Shown: in pieces, positions 1-9,016 of the stretch
Position numbering within the stretch: position 1 is the first letter of the stretch
Layout: every line of letters starts with the position of its first letter
Source of the DNA: Candidatus Pelagibacterales bacterium
GTDB taxonomy: Bacteria; Pseudomonadota; Alphaproteobacteria; TMED109
Reading direction: 5' to 3'
NCBI GenBank assembly: GCA_002715505.1
Contig: PAZF01000006.1
Span: 39,947-103,946 of the forward strand
DNA length: 64,000 bases
The notes under the pieces: model-generated
The model's database searches: none
What the model was told of the DNA's origin: nothing
Seen by the model: the letters and a program-made list of their open reading frames with translations, nothing else
Made by a program: the position numbers and the translations under genes

Positions 1-411
1 ATTAGGTGCAAATACTAAAGATGTACAGTTAGACAAACCAGATAATTCCTTGGAAGAATGGTCTAAAACTTCCATTATAGTTTTCCCAGCTACAGAGCAT
101 TTTGCTTGGATGCTATCTCTCTCTTCAGAAGTTAAGTCTCCTATTTCTAAAATACCATCAACAAAAAACTTTAGTCCTTTATCAGTAGGTATTCTTCCAG
201 AAGATGTGTGAGGAGAATAAAGAAGCCCTCTTTCTTCAAGATTGGACATAATAAGCCTTACTGTTGAAGGCGAAAGCATGGAATTTAAACTTTCTGATAT
301 CACTTTTGAAGAAACAGGTGTTCCTGTATTCAAGTAGGAGTCAACTATTTCACTTAAAATTATTCGGGCTCTATCGCCAACGTCATTAATATTTTCTAAT
401 TTACTATTCAT
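1..411 (-). CDS. hrcA: Heat-inducible transcription repressor HrcA (N-terminal part, cut by window edge)
   Basis: HrcA represses chaperone genes by binding CIRCE operators. The 137 residues visible begin with an ATG at 411 and run off the left edge in frame. They contain the winged-helix region (residues about 13-80) with the family signature SPSTVR at 48-52 followed by LEERGLLYSPHTSSGR and TDKGLKFFVDG, typical of HrcA. It is divergent from rph with a 53-base gap, the standard alphaproteobacterial order hrcA/rph. I see no CIRCE element in the gap. Identification is firm; the C-terminal part is outside the window. Confidence 0.93.
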   Translation of the reverse strand, partial: MNSKLENINDVGDRARIILSEIVDSYLNTGTPVSSKVISESLNSMLSPSTVRLIMSNLEERGLLYSPHTSSGRIPTDKGLKFFVDGILEIGDLTSEERDSIQAKCSVAGKTIMEVLDHSSKELSGLSNCTSLVFAPN

Positions 412-464
412 ACCATTATTTTTAATATAATATTCTTATTTTTATAACGAAAGTAAAATTTTAT

Positions 465-1178
465 ATGAGAAAAAAAAGAAAAAATCTAGATTTAAGATCC
501 ATTAAAATATCAAAAGACTTTATGGAACATGCTTTAGCCTCTTGTTTAATAGAACAAGGAAAAACAAGAGTCATATGCAGTGTTACTTTAGAAGAGTCTG
601 TCCCAAGATGGTTAAAAGGAAAAGGAAGAGGCTGGGTTACAGCAGAATACTCTATGCTCCCTACTGCTACACATACTAGAACCGATAGAGAGGCAATAAA
701 AGGACGTTTGTCTGGAAGAACTCAAGAAATTCAAAGGTTAATAGGACGTAGCATTAGAAACGTATTCAGCTTAGAATTATTAGGAGAAAGAGTTTTAAAA
801 ATTGATTGTGACGTAATTTCTGCTGATGGAGGAACTAGGACTGCATCGATTAATGGGGCATGGGTTGCTACACGAATTGCTGTTAATAAATTATTAAAGA
901 ACGGAATTATAAAAAGTAATCCTATGAAAAAAGGAGTTTCTGCAATTTCTTGTGGAATAATAGCAGGAACAGTTTTATTAGATCTTGATTATTCAGAAGA
1001 CTCAAATGCAGATGCAGATGCTAATTTTGTTTTTAATAGTGAAGGTAAGATTATTGAAATTCAATGTACTGGAGAAAAGGAAGCAATAAGTAATAGTCAG
1101 TTCTCAGAAATGTTTAAAGCATCTAAATTGTCATGCTCTAAAATATATAAAACTCAACTTTCTTGTATCAATGGGTAA
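465..1178 (+). CDS. rph: Ribonuclease PH
   Basis: RNase PH trims tRNA 3' ends phosphorolytically. The 237 residues match the usual length. Conserved blocks visible are GRGWVTAEYSMLP (54-66), RTDREAIKGRLSGRTQEIQ (72-90) with the phosphate-binding arginines, and IDCDVISADGGTRTASI (113-129). The Asp-rich LDLDYSEDSNADAD segment near 172-185 provides the metal-binding acidic residues. It starts at the first ATG after the hrcA divergence and overlaps rdgB by 8 bases, so the two are probably translated together. Confidence 0.95.
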   Translation: MRKKRKNLDLRSIKISKDFMEHALASCLIEQGKTRVICSVTLEESVPRWLKGKGRGWVTAEYSMLPTATHTRTDREAIKGRLSGRTQEIQRLIGRSIRNVFSLELLGERVLKIDCDVISADGGTRTASINGAWVATRIAVNKLLKNGIIKSNPMKKGVSAISCGIIAGTVLLDLDYSEDSNADADANFVFNSEGKIIEIQCTGEKEAISNSQFSEMFKASKLSCSKIYKTQLSCING

Positions 1179-1776
1179 AAATATTAAAATAATACTTGCA
1201 ACCCATAATAAAAAAAAAGTAATTGAATTTAATAAGATCTTTAAGCTTTACAATATAACGTTCTTACCATTGACAATATTTACTCAAAAGCAACCTAAGG
1301 AAACAGGGAAAAGCTTTCGAGAAAATGCGATTATAAAAGCAAAAAATGCAGGAAAAGTGTCCGGCTGGAAACTTCCCTGTCTAGCCGATGATAGCGGGCT
1401 TAGTATAAAAATTTTATCAAATCAACCTGGTATTTATTCAGCACGCTGGGCAGAAAAAAAAGATTACTCTCAAGTATTTAAAATTATTTACGATAAAATT
1501 AAAGATAAAGGCGCAATAATGGAAGGTCAACGTGCTTTTTTTACATGTTGTTTGGCTTTATTATACTCTCCAACCAAAATTTATATATTTAAAGGTATAT
1601 TGGAAGGAAATTTAACATATCCTCCGAGAGGGCGTTTTGGATTCGGGTATGATCCGATTTTTATACCTAATGGTAATAAAAAAACTCTAGCAGAAATAAG
1701 TAGTAATGAAAAAAATAAAATTAGCCATAGAAGATTGGCAATTTCTAAACTAATTGAGCACGCAATTGATAAATAA
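1171..1776 (+). CDS. rdgB: XTP/dITP diphosphatase (RdgB/HAM1 family)
   Basis: This enzyme cleans the nucleotide pool by hydrolysing dITP and XTP to monophosphates. Family motifs are present: ILATHNKKKVIEF (8-20), the catalytic ADDSGL (72-77), PGIYSARWA (86-94), GRFGFGYDPIF (154-164) and SHRRLA (185-190). Length of 201 is normal. The start overlaps the end of rph by 8 bases and its end overlaps the next reading frame, consistent with an rph-rdgB-hemW operon. Confidence 0.94.
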   Translation: MGKNIKIILATHNKKKVIEFNKIFKLYNITFLPLTIFTQKQPKETGKSFRENAIIKAKNAGKVSGWKLPCLADDSGLSIKILSNQPGIYSARWAEKKDYSQVFKIIYDKIKDKGAIMEGQRAFFTCCLALLYSPTKIYIFKGILEGNLTYPPRGRFGFGYDPIFIPNGNKKTLAEISSNEKNKISHRRLAISKLIEHAIDK

Positions 1777-2875
1777 TATTAGTATTTATATTCACTGGCC
1801 ATGGTGTAAAAATATTTGCAATTATTGCGATTTCTATAAGTTTAAGAGTCCGAAGAATATGAATTATAAAAAAATTTTTGATTCTTACACAAGAGATTTA
1901 AAAATATTAGAAAAATATACTTACAATAAAAAAGTAATATCCTTAAATATAGGAGGAGGTAGCCCTTCTGTAATTCCAAAACTACTATTGCAAAAATTAA
2001 TAAAATATATTTTTAAGCATTATAATTTAAAAAAACAATGTGAAATAAGTATTGAGGCGAATCCTCAGGACCTAAATAAAAAAAAGTTAATGGAATACAA
2101 AAGTATAGGAATTAATAGAATTAGCATTGGAGTTCAATCGTTCAACAATAATGACTTGTTATTATTAAATAAAAATTTTAGCAAAAAAAAAGCAATTAAT
2201 ACAATATTTAATGCAGCAAAATATTTTAATAATATCGGTATAGATTTGATATTCGGTATTCCAGGTTCTAGCAGGGAGGCTTTTGAGAAACAACTTTATT
2301 TTTGCAGGGAACTTCCTATAAAACACATATCTCTCTATGAATTTGATTTAATAAATAAATTACAACAAGCGGACTATCTAGAAGACTGTAGTTTTTATGA
2401 TAAAAAAAAAGAGATATTAGAGGAGAGAAATTTTATACAATACGAAACTAGCAGTTATTCTATTTCAGGTTATCAATCTAGCTATATTAAATCGGTATTT
2501 GGAATGAAAAACTACATAGGAATAGGGCCCTCTGCTCATAGCAGAATAGCTGGCAACACTAGCGTAATTAAAATAAAAAATACTAATAACTTAGAAAGTT
2601 GGCTGGAAAAAAGTAAAAATAATTTTAGAGAAAGAATAATGAGTCAACAAAAGAAAATTGAGGAATTATTGATTCTGGGGCTTAGTAGTTCTGAAGGTGT
2701 AAGAATAAAAGATTTAGAAGCTGTTACAAAAAATAATGTAGGTAAGTATATTAATTTTGAAAATATTAAAAATCTAAAGAAGAAGAATTTAATTTTAGAA
2801 AAAAAAGGAAGAGTTTGTCTTAGCACTAGAGGAATGCTAGTCATTAATAACATTGTTTCAAATATTTTAAATTAA
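1754..2875 (+). CDS. hemW: HemW-like radical SAM protein with degenerate heme-binding motif
   Basis: A radical SAM protein of the HemN/HemW family. The iron-sulfur motif CKNICNYC is at residues 18-25 (CxxxCxxC), the GGGSPS SAM-binding loop at 67-72, and GIGPSAHS at 256-263; the C-terminal HemN domain follows. HemW proteins normally carry HNxxYW just before GIGPGAHS; here the corresponding stretch (about 244-249) reads YIKSVF, so the heme-ligand motif is gone. Location after rdgB is the conserved HemW position. The start is a TTG, either at 1754 (23-base overlap with rdgB) or at 1766; no ATG precedes the cluster motif. It could therefore be a HemW that no longer carries heme, or a repurposed relative. 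Confidence 0.82.
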   Translation: MSTQLINNISIYIHWPWCKNICNYCDFYKFKSPKNMNYKKIFDSYTRDLKILEKYTYNKKVISLNIGGGSPSVIPKLLLQKLIKYIFKHYNLKKQCEISIEANPQDLNKKKLMEYKSIGINRISIGVQSFNNNDLLLLNKNFSKKKAINTIFNAAKYFNNIGIDLIFGIPGSSREAFEKQLYFCRELPIKHISLYEFDLINKLQQADYLEDCSFYDKKKEILEERNFIQYETSSYSISGYQSSYIKSVFGMKNYIGIGPSAHSRIAGNTSVIKIKNTNNLESWLEKSKNNFRERIMSQQKKIEELLILGLSSSEGVRIKDLEAVTKNNVGKYINFENIKNLKKKNLILEKKGRVCLSTRGMLVINNIVSNILN

Positions 2876-4422
2876 TATCTAAAAAATTCAGGCGCATTCT
2901 TGAAAGTTTTAAATTTAGCCTTTTTAATAGTTTTTATCTGAAAGGTTCTTTCTACTGTTCCGTCTAATTTTAATCTAAATAGGCCTCTAAGACCTAAATA
3001 ACCATTTTCACTTAATAAATATTTCATATTAATATCACCTTTTTCTTTTAAAGTAGCACTGAGTAGAGATAATATATCATAAGCCACCATAGCTACTTTA
3101 GGCATTTCTGTTCCGTAAGCTATAGAATAGATTTTAGAAACTTCCTGTTGTAAATTTTCCGATGTTGCTGAGAAATACCCTCCATTAAGGGCCGGTTCCT
3201 GTAATATACTTTCATCCTCCCAAGAAGAAGTACCTACATACGAAACCTTTTTAGGGTCTACACTGCTGTATTGTAATTGTGAAGCTAAAATAGTTAAAGT
3301 TTGACCAGACGCTCCTATAAAAATACTGTCAAGAGGCTTATCTATAGCTACTGTAGATATCAATTCTCCAACATCATTATCTAGATAATTATTTTCTTCT
3401 TCTTCTTTTAAAGATTCTTCGTACTTTTGAAAACCTTTAGATATATTTTTAGCTGCTTTTTCTTGGCTTTGAATAGTTTCTTTAAAAAACTCTACCCTAG
3501 TTGGGGTAATATTTTTTCTTTCTAATATTTTTTGAACCGTATCATAGAGAAGATAACCATAAGAATTATCTGGCAATAGGAAGCCAATCTTCTTTTTATC
3601 CTTAGAAATTAGAAAATCTAATATTGTCTTAGTTTGTTGTTGAGGATTTATACCAAAAATCCAAACACCCTCTTTCGCTAAGTTAGTATTATTTGTAAGT
3701 GCGAAGAGTTTAATATTTTCTTGAGAAGCAAAGCTTTCTATTGAAGCTAAAGATCTAGAATAAAGTGGTCCGATAAATAAATTAACATTATCTTCTATTA
3801 AATTAGAAAATATTTTCTGAGTTTTTTTAGGGTTTGCTTCTGTGTCTTTTATAATTAGATGTATGTTTTCATTGCCTGCCTGGAATAAAGCTAATTCCAA
3901 AGCATTAATAATTAAATTTCCTATTTCTTTATTTTCTCCTGTCAAAGGCAATAAAACACCTATTTTAATATATGGAGATGAAGTTTTTTTATATACTTCA
4001 ATTTCTCTAATCATCTTTTGATTAGATTTTAAATCATCCTTTTTTTCTATTTTTTTTAAAAGTTTTGACTGAGAAACTTTTTCTTCTTCATTATTTATAT
4101 TTTTTTTCTCGTCAGTTTTCTCAGCAGTTATTTTTTTTGAATCTTTTTTATTTTCTTCTTTTTTAGATATAAGAATTTCACTATTTTTTTTTTCAACTTT
4201 TTTAATTGTATTCTCTGATCTATTTGTGTTTTTTACTGTGCTAATTTTCTCCTCAGGTTTGTTAACAGGAGCTTCGTCTAAAGTAATATTTGATAAAAAT
4301 TTTTTAGCTTCATTAATAATATCAAAGGCTTCCTTGTCATTAACGCTACAAGAAGTTATAACAATAGATATTAATAAGCAAAATGCCTTACTAATTTTAA
4401 ATATATTATTTAATTTTAACAT
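2872..4422 (-). CDS. LpoA-like penicillin-binding protein activator lipoprotein
   Basis: Predicted outer-membrane lipoprotein of the LpoA/YraM group, which stimulates peptidoglycan synthases. I start it at the ATG at 4422, giving 516 residues, because this places a classical lipoprotein signal with Cys25 after LLISIVITS; an upstream in-frame ATG at 4491 would bury the signal. Residues about 40-145 are a Lys/Glu-rich low-complexity linker. From about 151 a periplasmic-binding-protein fold begins with IKIGVLLPLTG and runs to the end. The neighbour rsmI is the usual partner in proteobacteria. The tail overlaps hemW by 4 bases, and its start codon shares bases with the divergent rsmI start. Confidence 0.78.
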   Translation of the reverse strand: MLKLNNIFKISKAFCLLISIVITSCSVNDKEAFDIINEAKKFLSNITLDEAPVNKPEEKISTVKNTNRSENTIKKVEKKNSEILISKKEENKKDSKKITAEKTDEKKNINNEEEKVSQSKLLKKIEKKDDLKSNQKMIREIEVYKKTSSPYIKIGVLLPLTGENKEIGNLIINALELALFQAGNENIHLIIKDTEANPKKTQKIFSNLIEDNVNLFIGPLYSRSLASIESFASQENIKLFALTNNTNLAKEGVWIFGINPQQQTKTILDFLISKDKKKIGFLLPDNSYGYLLYDTVQKILERKNITPTRVEFFKETIQSQEKAAKNISKGFQKYEESLKEEEENNYLDNDVGELISTVAIDKPLDSIFIGASGQTLTILASQLQYSSVDPKKVSYVGTSSWEDESILQEPALNGGYFSATSENLQQEVSKIYSIAYGTEMPKVAMVAYDILSLLSATLKEKGDINMKYLLSENGYLGLRGLFRLKLDGTVERTFQIKTIKKAKFKTFKNAPEFFRY

Positions 4423-5302
4423 GAACACTAATAAGCTTTTAACAGATTTAACCAATAATAAAAAGATAGAAGTTAATGGTGGTTTACACATTGTATCTAC
4501 TCCTATAGGAAATAGATACGATATAACTTTTAGGGCTTTTTACATTCTCAGCAAGTCTGAAGTTATAGTTTGTGAAGATACTAGAGTAACTAAACGATTA
4601 TTTAGTCTATTAAATATAAATATCATAAAAAAGAAATGGATATCATATAATGATCATAATGCTTCATCAAAAATTAACTTTATTAAAAATGAATTAACTA
4701 AAAATAAAGTGGTAGCCTTGGTTTCAGATGCAGGAACCCCTTTGCTCTCAGACCCTGGTTATAAATTAGTACAGGAAGTTATTAAAAGTAAATTCCAAAT
4801 TTTTCCTATTCCTGGACCTAGTGCAATTACTACAGCACTTACTATATCTGGCGCGAAAACAGACAGTTTTTTATTTCTAGGCTTCCTATCAAAAAACAAA
4901 AATAAGTACCTACAAACTCTTCAAAAATATTCTGACCTAAAAGTTACTTTAATCATATTTGAAACAACTAAAAGGTTGAAATATTTAATTAGCAATATTT
5001 TTATTGAATACAAAAAGGCAAAAATAATGGTGACCAGAGAACTTACTAAAGTACATGAAGAAGTCATACATGTTGACATTACTAACTTTGAAAAATATAT
5101 TAAAAGCGACTTTAATTTTAAAGGAGAGATTACCATAGTCTTAGAGTTGAATAATGATAAGAAAGAAAAAATTTTTTCTAATAGTTATTTGCTCAAAGAA
5201 TTAGAAAAACTTAAACCATCTCAAGTAGCTTCTATGTTAGCAAAAAGTTCTAATCAAAGCAGAGATGAAATTTATAAAAGATGCATCGCTTTAATAAAAT
5301 AA
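4421..5302 (+). CDS. rsmI: 16S rRNA (cytidine(1402)-2'-O)-methyltransferase RsmI
   Basis: RsmI 2'-O-methylates C1402 in the ribosomal P site. The 293-residue protein starts at the ATG at 4421. It shows the tetrapyrrole-methylase fold: GLHIVSTPIGNRYDIT (21-36), CEDTRVTKRL (51-60), SDAGTPLLSDPGYKLV (102-117) and PIPGPSAITTAL (129-140). An open frame continues upstream to 4226 but lies inside the LpoA-like gene and has no homologous content. The usual next gene yraN is absent; a BON-domain lipoprotein follows after 1 base. Confidence 0.92.
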   Translation: MNTNKLLTDLTNNKKIEVNGGLHIVSTPIGNRYDITFRAFYILSKSEVIVCEDTRVTKRLFSLLNINIIKKKWISYNDHNASSKINFIKNELTKNKVVALVSDAGTPLLSDPGYKLVQEVIKSKFQIFPIPGPSAITTALTISGAKTDSFLFLGFLSKNKNKYLQTLQKYSDLKVTLIIFETTKRLKYLISNIFIEYKKAKIMVTRELTKVHEEVIHVDITNFEKYIKSDFNFKGEITIVLELNNDKKEKIFSNSYLLKELEKLKPSQVASMLAKSSNQSRDEIYKRCIALIK

Positions 5303-5303
5303 C

Positions 5304-5918
5304 ATGAACAAAATAAAATTATTTATTACTAGACTAATTATTATTTTAATTTCTTTTACAAATATTTCTTGCACTCAGGTGTTAATAGGTGGGGCTGCAT
5401 CAGGTGGAATAATTCTTGTTCAAGAGAGATCTCCAGAACAAGCTGCAAAAGATATAGTCATCAAAACTAAAATAGAAGAGTCATTTTTCTCTACTGATTA
5501 TGATGGAATATTTTCTAAAATTAAAGTAATTGTTTTTGAAGGAAAAGTTCTTTTAGTTGGAACCGTAAAAAATAATAAGGCAAAAGAAACTGCAAACTCA
5601 CTAGCCTGGAAAGTATCAAATGTTGAAGAAGTCGCAAACTATATTGTTGTTGGTAAAGAAAATGTAATAGATTTTTTAAAAGATACAAGAATTAGTATAG
5701 AATTTAAAGCTAAATTATTAACTGATAAAGAAATTTCAGAAGTAAATTACTCCAGTACTACTGAAAACAGAATTATTTATATAATTGGTGTTTCTCAAAA
5801 TGAAAAAGAGCTTGAAAAAGTCTTGTATCATGCATCTAATATAGCAGGAGTTAAAAAAATAGTTAATTTAGTAGTAGATAAAAATTCGCCCAAAAGAAAA
5901 AAGTTTTTAAATGAATAA
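5304..5918 (+). CDS. BON-domain lipoprotein (DolP/YraP-like)
   Basis: A 204-residue predicted lipoprotein with a hydrophobic signal and lipobox ending at Cys23 (NISC), followed by a glycine-rich patch VLIGGAASGG. Two BON domains occupy about 48-118 and 125-195; the first has the familiar VLLVGTVKN pattern. DolP in E. coli sits at division-site outer membrane and lies near rsmI/lpoA, as here, so a role in outer membrane integrity is likely by analogy. Its end overlaps gshB by 8 bases. Confidence 0.82.
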   Translation: MNKIKLFITRLIIILISFTNISCTQVLIGGAASGGIILVQERSPEQAAKDIVIKTKIEESFFSTDYDGIFSKIKVIVFEGKVLLVGTVKNNKAKETANSLAWKVSNVEEVANYIVVGKENVIDFLKDTRISIEFKAKLLTDKEISEVNYSSTTENRIIYIIGVSQNEKELEKVLYHASNIAGVKKIVNLVVDKNSPKRKKFLNE

Positions 5919-6858
5919 CTTGAAAGTTGCTGTTCAAATGGATGCCCCGGAACTTCTTGATAGGAATGCAGATAGTACTATTGCAATAATAGAAGAAGCC
6001 CTTAAAAGAAAATATAAAGTGCATATATATTCGGTCGATGATCTATCCTTGAAGGATAATGATCCTATTGCGCTTTGCAAGGAAGTAAAAAGTCTGGATA
6101 TTAAAAATAAAGATTTTTTGAAACTTACTGCAGCAAAAAAAAAGCATTTATCCACTTTCAATGTAATATTAATAAGGCAAGATCCTCCGTATAACATGAA
6201 ATATCTTACTGCTACTTATATTTTGGAAAAACTATCACTTAGAACAAGAGTTTTAAACGATCCGTTGTCTATAAGAAACTCTCCTGAAAAGCTTTTAGTA
6301 ACAAACTTTTACAAACTTATGCCTCCTACCCTCATAACAAAGAATAAGAGTGAGATAAATGATTTTTTAAAAGTATACAAAAATTGTATAATAAAACCTC
6401 TGTACGGAAATGGTGGAAAAAACGTGTTTTTTTGTTCGCGCAACGACCCAAATACAAATGTTATAATAGAAAAGTTTTTAGAAGATAATGAGCACTTTAT
6501 TATACAAAAATTTATTAAGAATGTATCAAAAGGAGATAAAAGAATACTTTTAATTGATGGGAGCCCGGTAGGTGCTATTAATAGGCTGCCAGGAAAAAGA
6601 GAGATAAGAGCAAATATACACATAGGCGGGAAAGCAGAAAAAACTAATTTAACAAAAAAAGATTTAAGTATTTGTAGTAAAATCAAAAATACTCTGAGAG
6701 ATAGAAATCTTTTTTTTGCCGGCATTGATGTAATAGATAATTATATAACAGAAATTAATGTTACATCCCCAACATGCATAAGAGAAATTAATTACTTCAA
6801 TAAAGATAATATAGCGAAAAAGTTCTGGGATAGTTTTGAAAAAAAATATTTACATTAA
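5911..6858 (+). CDS. gshB: Glutathione synthetase
   Basis: GshB joins gamma-glutamylcysteine and glycine using ATP. The 315-residue length matches the family. The N-terminal domain contains RQDPPYNMKYLTATYILE and NDPLSIRNSPEKL; the ATP-grasp core contains IIKPLYGNGGKNVF, ILLIDGSPVGAINRLP and the metal site EINVTSPTCIREI near the C-terminus. It overlaps the BON-lipoprotein gene by 8 bases and the convergent HIT gene by 4 bases. Confidence 0.95.
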   Translation: MNNLKVAVQMDAPELLDRNADSTIAIIEEALKRKYKVHIYSVDDLSLKDNDPIALCKEVKSLDIKNKDFLKLTAAKKKHLSTFNVILIRQDPPYNMKYLTATYILEKLSLRTRVLNDPLSIRNSPEKLLVTNFYKLMPPTLITKNKSEINDFLKVYKNCIIKPLYGNGGKNVFFCSRNDPNTNVIIEKFLEDNEHFIIQKFIKNVSKGDKRILLIDGSPVGAINRLPGKREIRANIHIGGKAEKTNLTKKDLSICSKIKNTLRDRNLFFAGIDVIDNYITEINVTSPTCIREINYFNKDNIAKKFWDSFEKKYLH

Positions 6859-7214
6859 TTATTTGTCATTCTTCCTATATCTTGGCCTGCTAATAAATGG
6901 AAGTGTAAGTGGGGGACTTCCTGCCTTCCGTCTATTCCATGGTTAGTAATTATTCTACAACCACTTTTTTCAATCTTATAAATGTTTATTAATCTTTCAA
7001 AAGCAGAAAAAATAGACTCTTTTTCTTTGCTTGAGGAATTTTTAGAAAATTCATAAATATCTGAATATTGATTTTTTGGTATAATTAATACATGTATTTT
7101 TGCTTTAGGGAATATATCTTTAAAACACAAGACATGTTCATTTTCATAAACTTTCTCTGCGTTTGCTTCTCCCTTAAGTATTTTCGCAAATATGTTGTTT
7201 TTATCATAACTCAT
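6855..7214 (-). CDS. HIT family protein (HinT-like purine nucleoside phosphoramidase)
   Basis: A 119-residue histidine-triad protein. The catalytic HLHFHLLAG is at 102-110 (H102, H104, H106), preceded by the conserved FPKAKIHVLIIPK and the N-terminal IFAKILKGE. It likely hydrolyses AMP-lysine or similar phosphoramidates. It is the last gene of the leftward his block, with 6 bases between it and hisE; this HIT-hisE neighbourhood is common in alphaproteobacteria. Confidence 0.9.
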   Translation of the reverse strand: MSYDKNNIFAKILKGEANAEKVYENEHVLCFKDIFPKAKIHVLIIPKNQYSDIYEFSKNSSSKEKESIFSAFERLINIYKIEKSGCRIITNHGIDGRQEVPHLHFHLLAGQDIGRMTNN

Positions 7215-7220
7215 TTAAAT

Positions 7221-7526
7221 TCACTTTTTTCTTCTTTCTAGTTCTTGAGCTATATCATAAAGAGTTATGTCTAACTTATTCCACATTACTAAAAGATGGT
7301 AAATAAGATCAGCACTTTCATATATAGTTCTTTCTTTATTTTTTAAAGTAGCCTCTATTAAAACTTCGTTTGACTCTTCTCCTACCTTTTGAATTACTTT
7401 CTTTAGATCTCCTTTAAGAAGTCTTTCTGTGTAACTAATATTAGTGTTATTCATTTTTTTATTAGTTATCAATTCTTCTAAGTAGTTTAATATACTGCTA
7501 ATATCATTTTTTTTTTCTATACTCAT
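7221..7526 (-). CDS. hisE: Phosphoribosyl-ATP pyrophosphatase
   Basis: HisE hydrolyses PR-ATP to PR-AMP in the second step of histidine synthesis. The 101-residue protein has the MazG-like all-alpha signature KVGEESNEVLIEA with the metal-binding EExxE, followed by ESADLIYHLLVMW. It is a stand-alone HisE, not fused to HisI; hisI is not in this window. It follows hisF with a 3-base gap. Confidence 0.93.
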   Translation of the reverse strand: MSIEKKNDISSILNYLEELITNKKMNNTNISYTERLLKGDLKKVIQKVGEESNEVLIEATLKNKERTIYESADLIYHLLVMWNKLDITLYDIAQELERRKK

Positions 7527-7529
7527 TGT

Positions 7530-8300
7530 TCATATCCTAACTGGTAGACCTTTATTTTTTAGTTCTTTTTTAACATCATGTATCTTGAATTTTCCAAAGT
7601 GAAAAACTGATGCAGCTAAAAGGCCAGACGCTCCACCTTCTTGAAAACCATCTATAAAATCTTTAATACATCCTACCCCCCCTGATGCTATTATTGGAAC
7701 TGAAACACTAGAGCTAATTTTTTTTGTTAAATTTATATCAAATCCTTTTTTAGTTCCATCTCTATCCATAGAAGTTATCAACAATTCTCCAGCACCCAAA
7801 CTAACGGCTCTTTTAGCCCAATCAACGGCATCTATATTAGTAGGCACCCTTCCGCCATGAGAAAATACCTCATAACCGCTTTTAATACTACTATTTTTAG
7901 AAATTTTTGCGTCAATAGCAACAACAATACATTGATTCCCAAAATTATTTGCACCTTTTGTAATAAGCTTTGGATTTTTAATAGCAGCAGAATTAATAGA
8001 AACTTTATCAGCCCCTGCAAATAATAAACTTCTTATATCTTTTACACTTTTTACTCCTCCTCCTACAGTAAGAGGCATAAAACAGTTTTTTGCAGTTTTG
8101 TTAACTATATCCAGCAATAGCTCTCTATTTTCTACACTAGCTGTGATATCTAAAAAACAAAGTTCATCTGCTCCTTGACGGTCATAAATTTTTGCTTGCT
8201 CCACAGGATCACCTGCATCAATTAGATCAATAAAGTTTATTCCTTTAACTACTCTTCCATTTTTTACATCTAAGCATGGAATTATTCTTAATTTTAACAT
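7530..8300 (-). CDS. hisF: Imidazole glycerol phosphate synthase, cyclase subunit
   Basis: HisF uses ammonia from HisH to form imidazole glycerol phosphate and AICAR. This 256-residue TIM barrel has the two catalytic aspartates in the expected positions, D11 in [15 protein letters not shown] and D130 in CIVVAIDAK. The phosphate-binding loops TVGGGVKSV (78-86) and PIIASGGVG are intact. It overlaps hisA by 7 bases. Confidence 0.96.
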   Translation of the reverse strand: MLKLRIIPCLDVKNGRVVKGINFIDLIDAGDPVEQAKIYDRQGADELCFLDITASVENRELLLDIVNKTAKNCFMPLTVGGGVKSVKDIRSLLFAGADKVSINSAAIKNPKLITKGANNFGNQCIVVAIDAKISKNSSIKSGYEVFSHGGRVPTNIDAVDWAKRAVSLGAGELLITSMDRDGTKKGFDINLTKKISSSVSVPIIASGGVGCIKDFIDGFQEGGASGLLAASVFHFGKFKIHDVKKELKNKGLPVRI

Positions 8301-9016
8301 ATTTTCTCTATGTCGAAAATATTTTCTAAAGGTATTTTTTTATCATAGATTGCTTTTCCTACAATAACTCCAGCAACCTTTGCTTTTTTAAGATTTATTA
8401 AATCATTTAAAGAAGAAACCCCTCCAGAAGCAATTAGGGGTACTTTAATAATATTTTTATAATAGTTTATTTTTTCTATATTAGGTCCTTGAAGCAATCC
8501 ATCCTTGTCTATATCAGTATATATTACACTTTCCACTCCTAGGTCTGAAAATTTTTTAAAATAGTAATCTGCTTCAATGTTTTTAATTACTTTAGTCCAA
8601 CCCTTCACAGCAATTTTTTCTTTTAATAAATCTAAACCTACTGATATTTTTTTAGGAAAATACCTTATTGCTTCTTCTACAAGTGTTTTGTTTTCTATGG
8701 CTGCTGTTCCAATTATAACCCTATCAACCCCTAAATTAACCCATTTTTCAATAATTTTTAAAGACCTTATTCCACCTCCTAATTGAACCTTACATTTAGA
8801 GTAACGCAAAATTTCATTTATAGGATCCTGGTTTTGATTTTTTCCTAACAAAGCTCCATCTAAATCAACTACATGAACCCACTCAGCTCCATTTTTTTGA
8901 AACTCATTAACTTGATCTTTAACAGAATTTTTGTAAACAGTTTTCTTTTCAAAGTTTCCTTTTTGCAACCTTACAATTTTACCTTTAGAAAGGTCTATTG
9001 CTGGATAAACTATCAT
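8294..9016 (-). CDS. hisA: 1-(5-phosphoribosyl)-5-[(5-phosphoribosylamino)methylideneamino]imidazole-4-carboxamide isomerase
   Basis: HisA catalyses the ProFAR to PRFAR Amadori isomerisation. The 240-residue half-barrel repeat protein has [17 protein letters not shown] (D8), the phosphate site QLGGGIRS (78-85), and [14 protein letters not shown] (167-180). Its ATG at 9016 overlaps the TAA of the upstream GNAT gene as TAATG, a stop-start arrangement that favours reinitiation. Confidence 0.96.
   Translation of the reverse strand: MIVYPAIDLSKGKIVRLQKGNFEKKTVYKNSVKDQVNEFQKNGAEWVHVVDLDGALLGKNQNQDPINEILRYSKCKVQLGGGIRSLKIIEKWVNLGVDRVIIGTAAIENKTLVEEAIRYFPKKISVGLDLLKEKIAVKGWTKVIKNIEADYYFKKFSDLGVESVIYTDIDKDGLLQGPNIEKINYYKNIIKVPLIASGGVSSLNDLINLKKAKVAGVIVGKAIYDKKIPLENIFDIEKIC

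Noticed and set aside
4226..4420. N-terminal extension of rsmI
   Set aside because: The open frame runs through the LpoA-like gene on the other strand and adds nothing like RsmI; the ATG at 4421 gives the family length.
2872..4422. Lys/Glu-rich part of the LpoA-like gene as a decayed region
   Set aside because: The frame is continuous through signal, linker and domain; such linkers are normal in envelope lipoproteins.
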